DNA of 64,000 bases from Flavobacteriaceae bacterium GF1 (GCA_009797885.1 WNKP01000001.1:496001-560000); one strand, 5' to 3'. Shown: positions 25,101 through 34,199, counted from the stretch's first letter. Notes: generated from the letters alone by a model not told the origin. Program-made: numbers and translations.

Positions 25101-25838
25101 TTAGAGTTCCTTAATTTTATTCTGAAGCGCATAATATGCCCTCTTGGAGGCTTTTTCTTCGGCCTTCTTTTTGGAAGTTGCCCTGGCTTTTGCCAATATT
25201 TTGCCATCAATGTAAAGCTTTACCGCAAAATGCCTTAGTTCATCATTTCCAGTATCTTCATAAACCTCGTAATGAAAGTCCTTCTTTTGTTTTTGGCACC
25301 ACTCAATGACCAAGCTTTTGTAGCTGATGACCTTTCCTTCTAGTTGTTCAATATCCACATAGGGTTCGATAACCCGATTATTAATGAATTTTTCACATGC
25401 CGTATAGCCCTTGTCCAAATAAATGGCACCCACCAAGGCTTCGAACACATTACCATGGATATTGTCCCCAAAATGGGATTTGGGGATCCTACTTTCCACA
25501 AATTCCAAAAGGTTCAAATCCTTACCCAATTCGTTCAAGTGTTTTCTACTTACGATCTTGGAACGCATTTTGGTCAAATAACCCTCGTCCCCTTCTGGGA
25601 CTTTATTGTACAAATGCTTTGAGATAATGGTCCCAAGCATGGCATCCCCCAAAAATTCCAATCGTTCATAATTCATGGGATTTCCATCATCATCCCGTTT
25701 GTTCATGGATCGATGCAGGAAAGCCTTTTTGTAGATTTCCAGGTCTTTGGGTCTAAATCCCAAAATGTTTTTTATGCCCAAAAAAAAATCCCCATCCGCT
25801 TTAGGATGGGAATTAAATATTTTGGGGGCAAACTTCAT
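25101..25838 (-). CDS. rnc: Ribonuclease III
   Basis: A 245-residue double-strand-specific endoribonuclease for rRNA and mRNA processing. The catalytic signature YERLEFLGDAML and the second acidic site HGNVFEALVGAIYLDKG are intact. A C-terminal dsRNA-binding domain (about 170-240) ends in ATSKKKAEEKASKRAYYAL. It lies 12 bases downstream of fabF on the same strand, the common acpP-fabF-rnc order of Bacteroidota. The start ATG 25838 fits the family length. Confidence 0.96.
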   Translation of the reverse strand: MKFAPKIFNSHPKADGDFFLGIKNILGFRPKDLEIYKKAFLHRSMNKRDDDGNPMNYERLEFLGDAMLGTIISKHLYNKVPEGDEGYLTKMRSKIVSRKHLNELGKDLNLLEFVESRIPKSHFGDNIHGNVFEALVGAIYLDKGYTACEKFINNRVIEPYVDIEQLEGKVISYKSLVIEWCQKQKKDFHYEVYEDTGNDELRHFAVKLYIDGKILAKARATSKKKAEEKASKRAYYALQNKIKEL

Positions 25839-25850
25839 CGGGAGATTTGA

Positions 25851-27101
25851 CTAGCTAATTTTTTTGAAAAGTACACAGGCGTTGTGACCACCAAAACCAA
25901 AGGTATTGCTCATGGCGATATTGACTTCCCTTTCCTGCGCCTTGTTCAGGGTTAAATTGAGATCGGGATCAATACTTTCATCCACAGTGCTGTGATTTAT
26001 TGTTGGTGGGACCGTATTGTACTTCAGTGCTAAAATGGAAGCAATAGCTTCAATGGCACCGGCCGCTCCCAACAAATGACCTGTCATGGATTTGGTTGAA
26101 TTTATATTCATTTTAGGGGTATGGGAACCAAATACATTGGAAATGGCCTTTAGTTCCGCCACGTCTCCCAGTGGTGTAGAGGTCCCGTGGGTATTGATGA
26201 TATCCACATCCTCTGGTTTAAGACCGGCATTGCGCAAGCAATTTTCCATGACACGGACCACCCCTATGCCATCGGGATGTGGAGCGGTCATGTGGTACGC
26301 ATCACTGCTCAATCCGCCTCCCAGGACTTCCCCATAGATCTTGGCTCCCCTGGCCATGGCGTGGTCATAGTCTTCAAGGATCAGTGCCCCTGCACCTTCC
26401 CCTAGAACAAAGCCGTCCCTGGTGGCATCAAATGGCCTGGAAGCTGTTTCGGGGCTGTCATTTCTTGTAGAAAGGGCATGCATGGCATTGAACCCGCCCA
26501 TTCCGGCAATGGTCACTGCGGCCTCACTACCTCCGGTAACCACAACATCGCAATGTCCGAGCCTAATATAGTTCAAGGCATCTATCAAGGCATTTGCAGA
26601 GGAGGCACAGGCAGATACCGTTGTATAATTAGGTCCCATAAAGCCATGTTTAATGGAAATGTTGCCCGGGGCGATGTCCGCAATCATTTTAGGGATAAAG
26701 AACGGGTTGAACCTGGGTGTTCCGTCTCCTTTGGCATAGCCAATGACCTCATCCTGAAAGGTTTGCAAACCTCCAATACCTGCTCCCCAAACTACCCCAA
26801 CACGGAACTTGTCCACTTTGTCCAAGTCCAGTCCGGAATCAGCTATGGCCTCATCCGAAGAGACGAGGGCATATTGGGCAAAACGATCAAGTTTACGGGC
26901 TTCCTTCCTGTCAAAATAGTCTTGTGGATTGTATCCCTTAAGCTCACAAGCAAATTTGGTCTTAAACTTCTCCGTATCAAAATAGGTAATCGGAGCAGCA
27001 CCACTTTTACCGTTCTTGAGTCCTTCCCAGTATGCCTCAAGAGTGTTGCCTATGGGCGTGAGTGCACCTAGACCGGTTATCACGACTCGTTTTAATTGCA
27101 T
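25851..27101 (-). CDS. fabF: 3-oxoacyl-ACP synthase II (KAS II)
   Basis: A 416-residue beta-ketoacyl-ACP synthase that elongates fatty acids by condensing malonyl-ACP. The catalytic triad is visible as Cys in TVSACASSANAL, His in NTHGTSTPLGD and His in KSMTGHLLGAAGAIEA. I start at ATG 27101 (MQLKRVVITGLGALTPIG). A longer in-frame start at 27155 would place a terminator hairpin inside the gene and is not family-like. It is downstream of acpP across a strong hairpin with a U-run, so it is probably expressed at a lower level than acpP. Confidence 0.96.
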   Translation of the reverse strand: MQLKRVVITGLGALTPIGNTLEAYWEGLKNGKSGAAPITYFDTEKFKTKFACELKGYNPQDYFDRKEARKLDRFAQYALVSSDEAIADSGLDLDKVDKFRVGVVWGAGIGGLQTFQDEVIGYAKGDGTPRFNPFFIPKMIADIAPGNISIKHGFMGPNYTTVSACASSANALIDALNYIRLGHCDVVVTGGSEAAVTIAGMGGFNAMHALSTRNDSPETASRPFDATRDGFVLGEGAGALILEDYDHAMARGAKIYGEVLGGGLSSDAYHMTAPHPDGIGVVRVMENCLRNAGLKPEDVDIINTHGTSTPLGDVAELKAISNVFGSHTPKMNINSTKSMTGHLLGAAGAIEAIASILALKYNTVPPTINHSTVDESIDPDLNLTLNKAQEREVNIAMSNTFGFGGHNACVLFKKIS

Positions 27102-27125
27102 AGAACCACTATTTAGCCTGAAATT

Positions 27126-27165
27126 AAAAAAATTATCCATGTGATGAAGCACCACATGGATAATT
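27126..27165 (-). terminator. Intrinsic terminator between acpP and fabF
   Basis: Perfect 13-base arms (27131-27143 and 27153-27165, each containing CCATGTG or its complement) with a 9-base loop. Read on the minus strand, the hairpin is followed by seven U. It sits after acpP and before fabF, so it should reduce read-through into fabF and rnc. Confidence 0.85.
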
Positions 27166-27191
27166 CCTACTCTTTAGTAAAATATCATAGA

Positions 27192-27425
27192 TTACTTTGC
27201 TTCTTCTATATAGCTTATAGCCTGACCTACTGTTGCAATGTTTTCAGCTTGGTCGTCTGGAATCTGAATATCGAATTCCTTTTCAAACTCCATTATCAAC
27301 TCAACAGTATCCAAGGAATCGGCACCTAAATCGTTGGTAAAACTTGCTTCAGGTACTACCTCATTCTCATCAACACCCAATTTATCAACGATAATGGCCT
27401 TTACTCTTGATGCAATGTCTGACAT
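27192..27425 (-). CDS. acpP: Acyl carrier protein
   Basis: A 77-residue acyl carrier protein, carrying growing fatty acids on a phosphopantetheine arm. The attachment site is Ser37 in [15 protein letters not shown]. The protein is acidic, four-helical and of standard length. It is first in the acpP-fabF-rnc cluster and divergent from purN. An element matching TAnnTTTG on the minus strand (27456-27463) lies about 30 bases before the start. Confidence 0.98.
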   Translation of the reverse strand: MSDIASRVKAIIVDKLGVDENEVVPEASFTNDLGADSLDTVELIMEFEKEFDIQIPDDQAENIATVGQAISYIEEAK

Positions 27426-27455
27426 AGTTTATTGGTTTTTAAATTTAAACGTGCG

Positions 27456-27463
27456 CAAAAATA
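27456..27463 (-). promoter_or_regulatory. Promoter -7 element for acpP
   Basis: The minus strand reads TATTTTTG, matching TAnnTTTG, about 30 bases before the acpP ATG. A correctly spaced -33 TTTG is not evident. Confidence 0.4.
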
Positions 27464-27535
27464 AAAAACTTTGGATCAAATACACCATTTGTCGATAAAA
27501 TGTGCTGTAAATTACGGTCTTAACGGCCATCCGAT

Positions 27536-27543
27536 TACTTTTG
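27536..27543 (+). promoter_or_regulatory. Promoter -7 element for purN
   Basis: TACTTTTG matches TAnnTTTG, 21 bases before the purN ATG. No -33 TTTG is seen at the expected distance. Confidence 0.4.
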
Positions 27544-27564
27544 CGACCTACCAATTCGTATGAA

Positions 27565-28137
27565 ATGAAGGAAATTGTCCTGTTTGCCTCGGGTTCGGGT
27601 TCCAATGTGGAAAACATTGTGCAGTACTTTAAGAACAATGCTGGTATTAAGGTTGCTTGCATACTTACCAACAATACGGAAGCGCATGTTATTGAACGGT
27701 CTAAACGACTGGAAATTCCCCTATTGTACTTTAACCGCGCTGCTTTTTCCAGGTCCAATACCGTTCTTAACGTATTGAAATCCCTAAAACCGGACTTGAT
27801 TGTGTTGGCCGGGTTCCTCTGGAAAATCCCAAAAGACCTGGTCACTGCATTTCCGGATAAAATCATCAACATACACCCTGCCCTATTGCCCAAATACGGA
27901 GGAAAGGGAATGTATGGGTCCAATGTGCACAAGGCAGTTAAGGAAAATAGGGAGAAAGAAACCGGAATCACCATCCACTATGTGAACGAGCACTATGACG
28001 AGGGCGCCATTATCTTTCAGGAAAGGACAGTGTTGAGCGAAGAAGACAGCTTTGAGGCCATTGCCCAAAAAGTCCATACTTTGGAATATGAACATTTTCC
28101 AAAAGTGATAGAAAAACTGTTATTGAAAAATGGCTAA
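27565..28137 (+). CDS. purN: Phosphoribosylglycinamide formyltransferase
   Basis: A 190-residue GAR transformylase, adding a formyl group from 10-formyl-THF in purine synthesis. Visible features are the N-terminal FASGSGSNVENI, the catalytic Asn-His pair in INIHPALLPKYGGKGMYG, and the catalytic Asp region in HYVNEHYDEGAIIF. I start at ATG 27565 (MKEIVLFASG), not at the in-frame TTG at 27541 that lies in the promoter element. The rnhA-like gene begins 8 bases before the purN stop, so both are on one transcript, divergent from acpP. Confidence 0.95.
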   Translation: MKEIVLFASGSGSNVENIVQYFKNNAGIKVACILTNNTEAHVIERSKRLEIPLLYFNRAAFSRSNTVLNVLKSLKPDLIVLAGFLWKIPKDLVTAFPDKIINIHPALLPKYGGKGMYGSNVHKAVKENREKETGITIHYVNEHYDEGAIIFQERTVLSEEDSFEAIAQKVHTLEYEHFPKVIEKLLLKNG

Positions 28138-28765
28138 AAAACCGAAATTTTATGTGGTTTGGAAAGGCAAAAGGCCCGGAATTTATGAATCCTGGGATGA
28201 TTGTCAAGCCCAAATAAAGGGGATAAAGGGAGCACAGTACAAGGCCTTTGGCAGTTTTAAGGAAGCAAAAAGGGCGTACAATGGAAATTATTTGGATTAC
28301 AAAGGCAAAAAAAATGGAAGGGACGAACTCAGTCCTGAAGAAAAATTAAAATATGGAGAGCCAAATTTCCATTCCATCTCCGTAGATGCCGCATCCAGCG
28401 GCAATCCAGGAAAAATGGAATACCAGGGCGTTGATACCAAAACAAAAAAAGTGCTCTTCAGGCAAGGCCCTTTTGAGGAAGGCACCAACAATATTGGGGA
28501 GTTTCTGGCCATTGTCCATGGATTGGCCTTTTTAAAACAAAAAAAGAGTGACCGGGTAATCTATTCCGATTCCAGGACCGCGATGAGTTGGGTGCGGAAA
28601 AAGAAATGCAATACCAAACTTGAAAAAACTGCCCGGAACAAACCTATTTTCGAACTTATAGAACGCGCGGAAAACTGGCTTAAAAGCAATCGCTACAATA
28701 CCCCGATCGTGAAGTGGGAAACCAAGGCCTGGGGGGAAATCCCTGCGGACTTTGGAAGAAAATGA
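28130..28765 (+). CDS. rnhA: Ribonuclease H1 with caulimovirus-type N-domain
   Basis: A 211-residue RNase H. The N-terminal 50 residues are a hybrid-binding (viroplasmin-like) domain: KPKFYVVWKGKRPGIYESW, then KAFGSFKEAKRAY. After a basic linker the catalytic RNase H domain has its acidic residues in ISVDAASSGNPG, NNIGEFLAI and VIYSDSRTAMSWV. It removes RNA from RNA-DNA hybrids. It overlaps purN by 8 bases and converges on the TonB-dependent receptor gene, two bases away. Confidence 0.93.
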   Translation: MAKKPKFYVVWKGKRPGIYESWDDCQAQIKGIKGAQYKAFGSFKEAKRAYNGNYLDYKGKKNGRDELSPEEKLKYGEPNFHSISVDAASSGNPGKMEYQGVDTKTKKVLFRQGPFEEGTNNIGEFLAIVHGLAFLKQKKSDRVIYSDSRTAMSWVRKKKCNTKLEKTARNKPIFELIERAENWLKSNRYNTPIVKWETKAWGEIPADFGRK

Positions 28766-28767
28766 CA

Positions 28768-31167
28768 TCACATTCGCTTTGCCCCGGAATATTGCATGGT
28801 CCCTCCTTTTCCAAATCCATAACTAAATCCAAAGGCCACGAACCTTGCCCTGAAACTTCGGTTGAACAGTTCAAAACTGTCCTGTGAAATTTGGTTTTCA
28901 CGAATGCGGGAAGCAAATGCGTCGCGAACGCTTAGGTTAAGCACGCCTTTTCCTTTCATCATCTTTTTTCTAATTCCAAAATCCAAAAAGGCGATGGCAT
29001 TGATTTCTCCCTGAACGGTTTGATAAGCGGACCGATAATTTCCCGTGGCTTCAAAGTCGATTCCCAGAGGCAATTTTACTTTTGCCAATAGTTTTGACGA
29101 CCACTGTTCAGCACTAAAATCAAAAAGTGTATCCTCAAGGGAACCGCTTCGGGCGAAGGTATTGTAGTTGACGTCCATATTAAGGGTAAGCCAGTTCACC
29201 GGGCTGTATTTCGTATTCAATTCCACTCCCCATGCATTATTGGTACCAATGTTTTCTGGCCGGGTAACATTCACGTTGTTTTCAAAAATGGAAATCCGCT
29301 CAATGATGTCCGTTGTATACCTATGATATACTCCCAGGTTCAACGAAGTCTTTCCAATGAGGAAAATGCCGGTTACCTCATAGGAGTCCGTAAACTCGGG
29401 AAGCAGATTGGGGTTTCCCTGTCTAATATTAAAGTTGTTCCGGATATTAAAAAACGGGTTTAGGTCCCATAACCTTGGCCTGTAGATTCTTTTGGAATAC
29501 CCTGCCTGCAGGGACACCTTTTCCGAAAATTTGTAGGAAGTATGCATACTGGGGAAGAGATTGGTGTAGTTTTGATCGTTTGTTTCCGCAGTGTTCACCA
29601 AAAAAGTTCCAACATCCGTATTTTCCAAACGCATACCTGCTTTTATACCCCATTTTTTTCCTTCATAAGCTGCCGTTCCATAAACGCCCAACACATTTTG
29701 GGCAAACTCAAAGATGTTGGTAAGTCCTGTATCGGTAACAAACTCTCCGTTCTCAAAATTCTGTACCTCAAAATCATTACTGACGTCATTAAGAATATAC
29801 TGTGCCCCCGTCTCAATGGAAAATTTATCGGAGAACGGTTTGGTGTAATCCAATTTAAAGGTGAAAACGGATTCTTGAAAATTGGTACGTGTGTTTTGAT
29901 CGGCATCCCTGTTCTCACCAGCAAGGGTAACATCTTCAAATTCCGAGCTTTGATCCTTTCCAAAAAAGTTCCCCAATGCACTAAAAAGAATATCATGGTC
30001 CTCATGGTCCTCAAAATCCTTTTTGTATTGCAGTTCATATTGAAATTTGGGGTTTCTGGCATCGGTCACTTCGGTACGTTCCCATTCCGAGGTGAAGTTC
30101 CCAGAATTGTCCAACGCCGCAAAATTGGTGGCAGAGGGCTGATCCTCGATTTCAAGGGCAAAATTTCCGGATAGGGTGAGTACACTACTTGGACTGAAAT
30201 AATAATCCGTGCCCAGGATAAAATTGTAAAAGGTCTCGTTACGGAACTCTTCCCCATTGGATAAAATGGTGGTCCCCGTGGTCAAATCCGTATTGCGTAT
30301 CGTAATTTCATTGGGCAATTCGCGATAGCCGGTCCCCAACTGACTGAACAGATTGAATTTCTCCGTCCTACGGTTAAGGCTTATCCCCACACTGTGGTTG
30401 TCCGGCACACCAGTATTTACTGAAACAGACCCATTAAACCCTCGCTTTTCCTCTTTTTTGATGACAATGTTAATGATGCCCGAAGTACCCTCGGCGTCAT
30501 ATTTTGCAGAGGGATTGGTGATGACCTCCACCCGGTCTATCATGTTTGCCGTAATCGTGCCCAGAGCATTGTTCTCATCACTGGTGAGTATGGAGGGTTT
30601 GCCATTGATGAGCACTTGCACCCCCTGACTGCCCCTAAGGCTGATCTGTCCTTCGATACTTACATTCACCGAAGGGACATTGTTCAATACCTCAAGTGCA
30701 CTGGCCCCTGTACTGCTAAGGTCCTTTCCCACGTTGAACACCCTTTTATCCAACTTAAACACGGTTTGGGACACTTCCCCTTCGACCACCACTTCTTTCA
30801 ATTGCTGGGCATCCTCGGACATTTCCACGGTACCTAAATCCACAATCCCATTTTGCGGTGCAGGAGGTTCCAATACCAATTTTTCAAAACCGATAAAACT
30901 TATTTCAATATAATGGTCACCCGTATTTGTTTCCAAAGAGAAGGTGCCATCTTCCAAGGTGGTAACACCCGTAATGGCCTGCTGTGTGGACAAATCACCG
31001 ATCATTACGGTTGCATAGGCGACCGGTTGGCCAGAGCCTTTTTCAACGATTTTTCCCGTGTAGATCACGTTCCCCTTTTGTGCAGTGGCCTTGGTACTAA
31101 AAAGGCAAAACACTACCAGCGCCATGATAAACAATACACACGTTGTTCTTGGTGCAATGGGCTCCAT
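28768..31167 (-). CDS. TonB-dependent receptor with carboxypeptidase-regulatory-like domain
   Basis: A 799-residue outer-membrane protein. A signal peptide (about 1-29, ending Thr-Lys-Ala-Thr-Ala) is followed by a CarboxypepD_reg-like beta domain (about 33-115: GKIVEKGSGQPVAYATVMIG), a plug domain (about 120-235: LEVLNNVPSVNVSIEGQISL, then DRVEVITNPSAKYDAEGTSG), and a long beta-barrel of the outer-membrane-beta-barrel family (PF14905-like). No SusD partner gene is adjacent, so it is not an ordinary Sus-type pair; the ligand is unknown. It is divergent from a LytS/LytTR system with an 11-base inverted repeat in the shared control region, so that system may regulate it. Confidence 0.88.
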   Translation of the reverse strand: MEPIAPRTTCVLFIMALVVFCLFSTKATAQKGNVIYTGKIVEKGSGQPVAYATVMIGDLSTQQAITGVTTLEDGTFSLETNTGDHYIEISFIGFEKLVLEPPAPQNGIVDLGTVEMSEDAQQLKEVVVEGEVSQTVFKLDKRVFNVGKDLSSTGASALEVLNNVPSVNVSIEGQISLRGSQGVQVLINGKPSILTSDENNALGTITANMIDRVEVITNPSAKYDAEGTSGIINIVIKKEEKRGFNGSVSVNTGVPDNHSVGISLNRRTEKFNLFSQLGTGYRELPNEITIRNTDLTTGTTILSNGEEFRNETFYNFILGTDYYFSPSSVLTLSGNFALEIEDQPSATNFAALDNSGNFTSEWERTEVTDARNPKFQYELQYKKDFEDHEDHDILFSALGNFFGKDQSSEFEDVTLAGENRDADQNTRTNFQESVFTFKLDYTKPFSDKFSIETGAQYILNDVSNDFEVQNFENGEFVTDTGLTNIFEFAQNVLGVYGTAAYEGKKWGIKAGMRLENTDVGTFLVNTAETNDQNYTNLFPSMHTSYKFSEKVSLQAGYSKRIYRPRLWDLNPFFNIRNNFNIRQGNPNLLPEFTDSYEVTGIFLIGKTSLNLGVYHRYTTDIIERISIFENNVNVTRPENIGTNNAWGVELNTKYSPVNWLTLNMDVNYNTFARSGSLEDTLFDFSAEQWSSKLLAKVKLPLGIDFEATGNYRSAYQTVQGEINAIAFLDFGIRKKMMKGKGVLNLSVRDAFASRIRENQISQDSFELFNRSFRARFVAFGFSYGFGKGGTMQYSGAKRM

Positions 31168-31224
31168 AAGGTTTTTGAATTTTTACCAAAACTCTTAAAG
31201 CCCCCTGAAAAGTTGAACTATTTT

Positions 31225-31314
31225 CCGTGAACGACGCACGTTTTGCCCCAAACAACAGCAATGGCAAGATCGTGTGGCTTTTGTGGTTCAAGACCTTAAA
31301 ACTGTCGTTCACGG
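31225..31314. promoter_or_regulatory. Paired operator-like 11-base inverted repeat
   Basis: CCGTGAACGAC (31225-31235) and GTCGTTCACGG (31304-31314) are perfect reverse complements 68 bases apart. They lie between the divergent TonB-dependent receptor gene and the LytS-like kinase gene. The GTTCACGG and GTTNA content is compatible with LytTR-type sites. Two sites flanking the two promoters suggest control by the neighbouring response regulator, possibly with looping. Confidence 0.6.
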
Positions 31315-31372
31315 CATATCTTTTCTTTTGCTACCTTGGTAGAGGTACTTTTATGGCGGAAACCATTCAATT

Positions 31373-32383
31373 ATGTCCATTTCAAAAAAGGAACTTGTTT
31401 TTCAATTGGTGCTCTTGGTCATAGTTTTCCTGTTTTACTCATTTGACAGTGAAGAGCCGGGGTTCCAGTGGTACAATGTGGCGTTTTTTTTGACCTATGC
31501 CCTAGCCGCGGCCGTAATAGGGTTTTGGTTAATGCCCCGTTTTTTATATCCTAAAAAATACTGGCACTTTTTTGGTTATGTGGCCGTGGTCATCACCATC
31601 ATCATCTTACTGGAAGAATTGGTGTTGGAACAAATTTTCTTTGCGGGCACCAAACGGGCACAAGGGTTTCCCGGAGTATTTTATTCACTTTTGGATGTAC
31701 TCCCGATCATTACTATTCTCTGCGGTTTTAAGTTTGGGTGGGATGCCTTACAAAAACAACAACAGATAGAAGCCTTAAAAAGTAGCGTTCAGGAAAGCGA
31801 GCTTCAATTTCTAAGATCGCAGATCAATCCCCACTTTTTGTTCAACAATCTCAACAACCTATATTCTTACGCATTGGAAGGTTCCCACAAAACCCCCGAA
31901 ATCATCTTGGAGCTGAGTGGATTATTGCGCTACATGCTCTATGAATGCAAAGAAAGGTTCGTTCCGCTTGAAAAGGAGATCGACCAGCTACATAACTTTA
32001 TTAAGTTGAACAAGTTACAGATTGAAAACAGGGGCCATGTGGTGTTCGATATACAGGACATTGGAAATGGGTACAGGATTGCCCCTTTGATCTTGATTGT
32101 GTTCATTGAAAATGCATTTAAGCACAGTCAAGCTGGGCAGACCGAGAATATTGAGATTGCCGTGGGCATAAAAATGAAAGGGAATGTACTGCTTTTTAAC
32201 TGCACCAATAACTATGCCCCCGCTCAGGAACTTGAGGCGGTTACTACCGGAATTGGACTCAAAAATGTTCAAAAACGGTTACACTTGCTCTATCCGGAAA
32301 AGCACCATCTCCAGATTAAAGAAGACCGCAACAGGTACCAAGTTCGTTTGTCCATCGCCTTGGAAAAAAACCACGGTTCATGA
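31373..32383 (+). CDS. LytS-type sensor histidine kinase
   Basis: A 336-residue membrane histidine kinase of the His_kinase (LytS/YehU) class. Four hydrophobic segments occupy about residues 9-120, a coiled coil 125-150, then the phospho-acceptor His154 in INPHFLFNNLNNLYSYAL. The N-box is VFIENAFKHS and the glycine-containing ATP region is GIGLKNVQKRLHLLYP. It overlaps the response-regulator gene by four bases (ATGA). No extra sensor domain is present, so the signal is probably sensed in or near the membrane. Confidence 0.92.
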   Translation: MSISKKELVFQLVLLVIVFLFYSFDSEEPGFQWYNVAFFLTYALAAAVIGFWLMPRFLYPKKYWHFFGYVAVVITIIILLEELVLEQIFFAGTKRAQGFPGVFYSLLDVLPIITILCGFKFGWDALQKQQQIEALKSSVQESELQFLRSQINPHFLFNNLNNLYSYALEGSHKTPEIILELSGLLRYMLYECKERFVPLEKEIDQLHNFIKLNKLQIENRGHVVFDIQDIGNGYRIAPLILIVFIENAFKHSQAGQTENIEIAVGIKMKGNVLLFNCTNNYAPAQELEAVTTGIGLKNVQKRLHLLYPEKHHLQIKEDRNRYQVRLSIALEKNHGS

Positions 32384-33084
32384 ACTGTATTATTGTAGAA
32401 GATCAACCACCAGCGCAGCGCATCCTAAAAAAATATATTGGGGAAATGGGCTCATTATCATTAAAGGCAACTTTTTCGGATGCCATACGGGCTATGGAAT
32501 ATTTAAAAACCGAACCTGTGGACATTGTCTTTCTGGACATTCACCTGCCCAAACTTTCGGGTATGGATTTCCTGAAAACCGTTCCCAATCCACCCAGTAT
32601 CATCTTGACCACTGCCTTTTCTGAATATGCTTTGGAGAGTTATGAATTTAACGTTGTGGATTATCTTCTAAAGCCTTTTTCCTTTCAACGTTTTGTCAAG
32701 GCGGTTTCAAAAGTATCGCAACGCAATGTAGTTTTACCTCCTGAACATAAAGAAATTGACGACCCCCCATCCAAAACGGAGATTTACATTAAGTCGGGCT
32801 ATGCGCATATAAAAATTGCCATAGATGATATTTATCACATCAGTTCGGATTCGGATTATACCGAAATCATAACGGCCAACAAGAAATATATCTCAAGCGA
32901 GCCGCTCCGCTCATGGACGGAGACCCTCCCAAAGAACAGGTTTTATCGTATTCATAGATCACATATCGTCAATCTAAAAAAAATCGAGAAGATAGTAGGC
33001 AACCAAGTATGCTTACCGGGGGGACAAAAATTACCCATAGGCCGTGCCTATAAAGATGGTTTTTTGGGACGTGTCCTTAAATAG
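32380..33084 (+). CDS. LytTR family response regulator
   Basis: A 234-residue response regulator. The receiver domain has Asp53 as phospho-acceptor (VFLDIHLPKLSGMDF), an acidic pocket in VEDQ and Lys in LLKPFSF. A C-terminal LytTR DNA-binding domain follows (about 130-230: HIKIAIDDIYHISSDSDYTE, then YRIHRSHIVNLKKIEKI). It is translated from a start overlapping the kinase stop. Likely targets are the receptor gene and its own operon, through the inverted repeat at 31225-31314; that is inference from position. Confidence 0.93.
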   Translation: MNCIIVEDQPPAQRILKKYIGEMGSLSLKATFSDAIRAMEYLKTEPVDIVFLDIHLPKLSGMDFLKTVPNPPSIILTTAFSEYALESYEFNVVDYLLKPFSFQRFVKAVSKVSQRNVVLPPEHKEIDDPPSKTEIYIKSGYAHIKIAIDDIYHISSDSDYTEIITANKKYISSEPLRSWTETLPKNRFYRIHRSHIVNLKKIEKIVGNQVCLPGGQKLPIGRAYKDGFLGRVLK

Positions 33085-33184
33085 TGTCCCTATGGCCCGC
33101 TAAATCGGACATTAAGGGGACAATGACCAATAGGGCAGAGATGCCCCTTTGCCTTTTGCTTTCTTACAGATGGAATTATAACCC

Positions 33185-33214
33185 CTTGTGAGTCTTTAAA
33201 TAAAAGTATATTTG
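33185..33214 (+). promoter_or_regulatory. Promoter of PfkB kinase gene
   Basis: CTTG (33185-33188) and TATATTTG (33207-33214) are separated by 18 bases, close to the Bacteroidota TTTG/TAnnTTTG pattern. The ATG at 33233 follows 18 bases after the -7 element. Confidence 0.5.
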
Positions 33215-33232
33215 CAGCAAAATTCGAATTGG

Positions 33233-34159
33233 ATGGGCAAATTGTTGATCGTGGGCACCCTTGCCTTTGATGCCATTGAATCCCCTTTTGGAAAAACGGA
33301 TAAAATTTTGGGTGGTGCAGGTACCTTTATAGGATTGGCCGCAGCCCAATTTAATGTGGAATCTGCCATTGTCTCCATCGTTGGAGATGACTTTAACCAA
33401 GAATACCTGGATTTGCTCAGTCAACGAAATATAGACCTTTCCGGGGTGGAAATTGTTAAGGGGGGCAAAACCTTTTTTTGGAGTGGAAAATACCACAACG
33501 ATTTGAATACAAGGGATACGCTGATCACGGAATTGAACACATTGGCGGACTTTGACCCAAAGGTCCCGGACAGTTTTAAAGATGCCGATGTGGTCATGCT
33601 GGGCAATCTGCACCCCAACATTCAATTAAGTGTAATCAATCAAGTAAGTTCACGACCAAAACTTATCATTTTGGACACCATGAACTACTGGATGGACCAT
33701 ACTTGGAACGATCTCTTGAAAGTGATACAGCAAGTTGACGTTATCACTTTAAACGACGAAGAAGCAAGACAGTTGACCCAAGAATATTCCTTGGTAAGGG
33801 CCGCCGAAAAAATTGAGGAAATGGGCCCAAAATTTGTGGTCATCAAAAAAGGGGAGCACGGTGCCCTGCTTTTCCACAAGAAAAAAATATTTTTTGCCCC
33901 GGCACTACCTTTGGAAGAAGTTTTTGATCCCACCGGAGCAGGGGATACTTTTGCCGGTGGATTTGCAGGATATTTGGCCTCGACCAAGAATGTTTCGTTT
34001 GAAAACCTAAAAAATGCGGTAATCCACGGTTCCAATTTGGCCTCATTCTGTGTAGAAAGATTTGGTACCGAACGCATGGTGGACCTTACGTTTCCCGAAG
34101 TGCAAAGAAGGCTGGAACAATTTAAGGAATTGACCCAGTTCAATATAGAAATAGAATAA
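33233..34159 (+). CDS. PfkB family carbohydrate kinase
   Basis: A 308-residue ribokinase/PfkB-fold kinase. The N-terminal GTLAFDAIESPFGKTDKILGGAG and the C-terminal anion-hole motif DPTGAGDTFAGGFAGYLA (catalytic Asp in GAGD) define the family. The phosphate acceptor is not determined by the sequence; a nucleoside or sugar is likely. I prefer ATG 33233 over TTG 33212, which lies within the promoter element. A terminator separates it from the PurF-like gene 40 bases downstream, so the two may be only partly coupled. Confidence 0.9.
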   Translation: MGKLLIVGTLAFDAIESPFGKTDKILGGAGTFIGLAAAQFNVESAIVSIVGDDFNQEYLDLLSQRNIDLSGVEIVKGGKTFFWSGKYHNDLNTRDTLITELNTLADFDPKVPDSFKDADVVMLGNLHPNIQLSVINQVSSRPKLIILDTMNYWMDHTWNDLLKVIQQVDVITLNDEEARQLTQEYSLVRAAEKIEEMGPKFVVIKKGEHGALLFHKKKIFFAPALPLEEVFDPTGAGDTFAGGFAGYLASTKNVSFENLKNAVIHGSNLASFCVERFGTERMVDLTFPEVQRRLEQFKELTQFNIEIE

Positions 34160-34165
34160 ATGCAT

Positions 34166-34190
34166 GCCCTGTACATCAGGGCGTTTTACT
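34166..34190 (+). terminator. Intrinsic terminator after PfkB kinase gene
   Basis: Stem GCCCTG / CAGGGC with loop TACAT, followed by GTTTTACTTTTT. It falls in the 40-base gap before the PurF-like gene and would allow partial read-through at most. Confidence 0.75.
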
Positions 34191-34199
34191 TTTTAGAGG

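Noticed and set aside
27102-27155. Extended fabF N-terminus starting at 27155
   Set aside because: The extension would be encoded by the terminator hairpin after acpP and has no family support.
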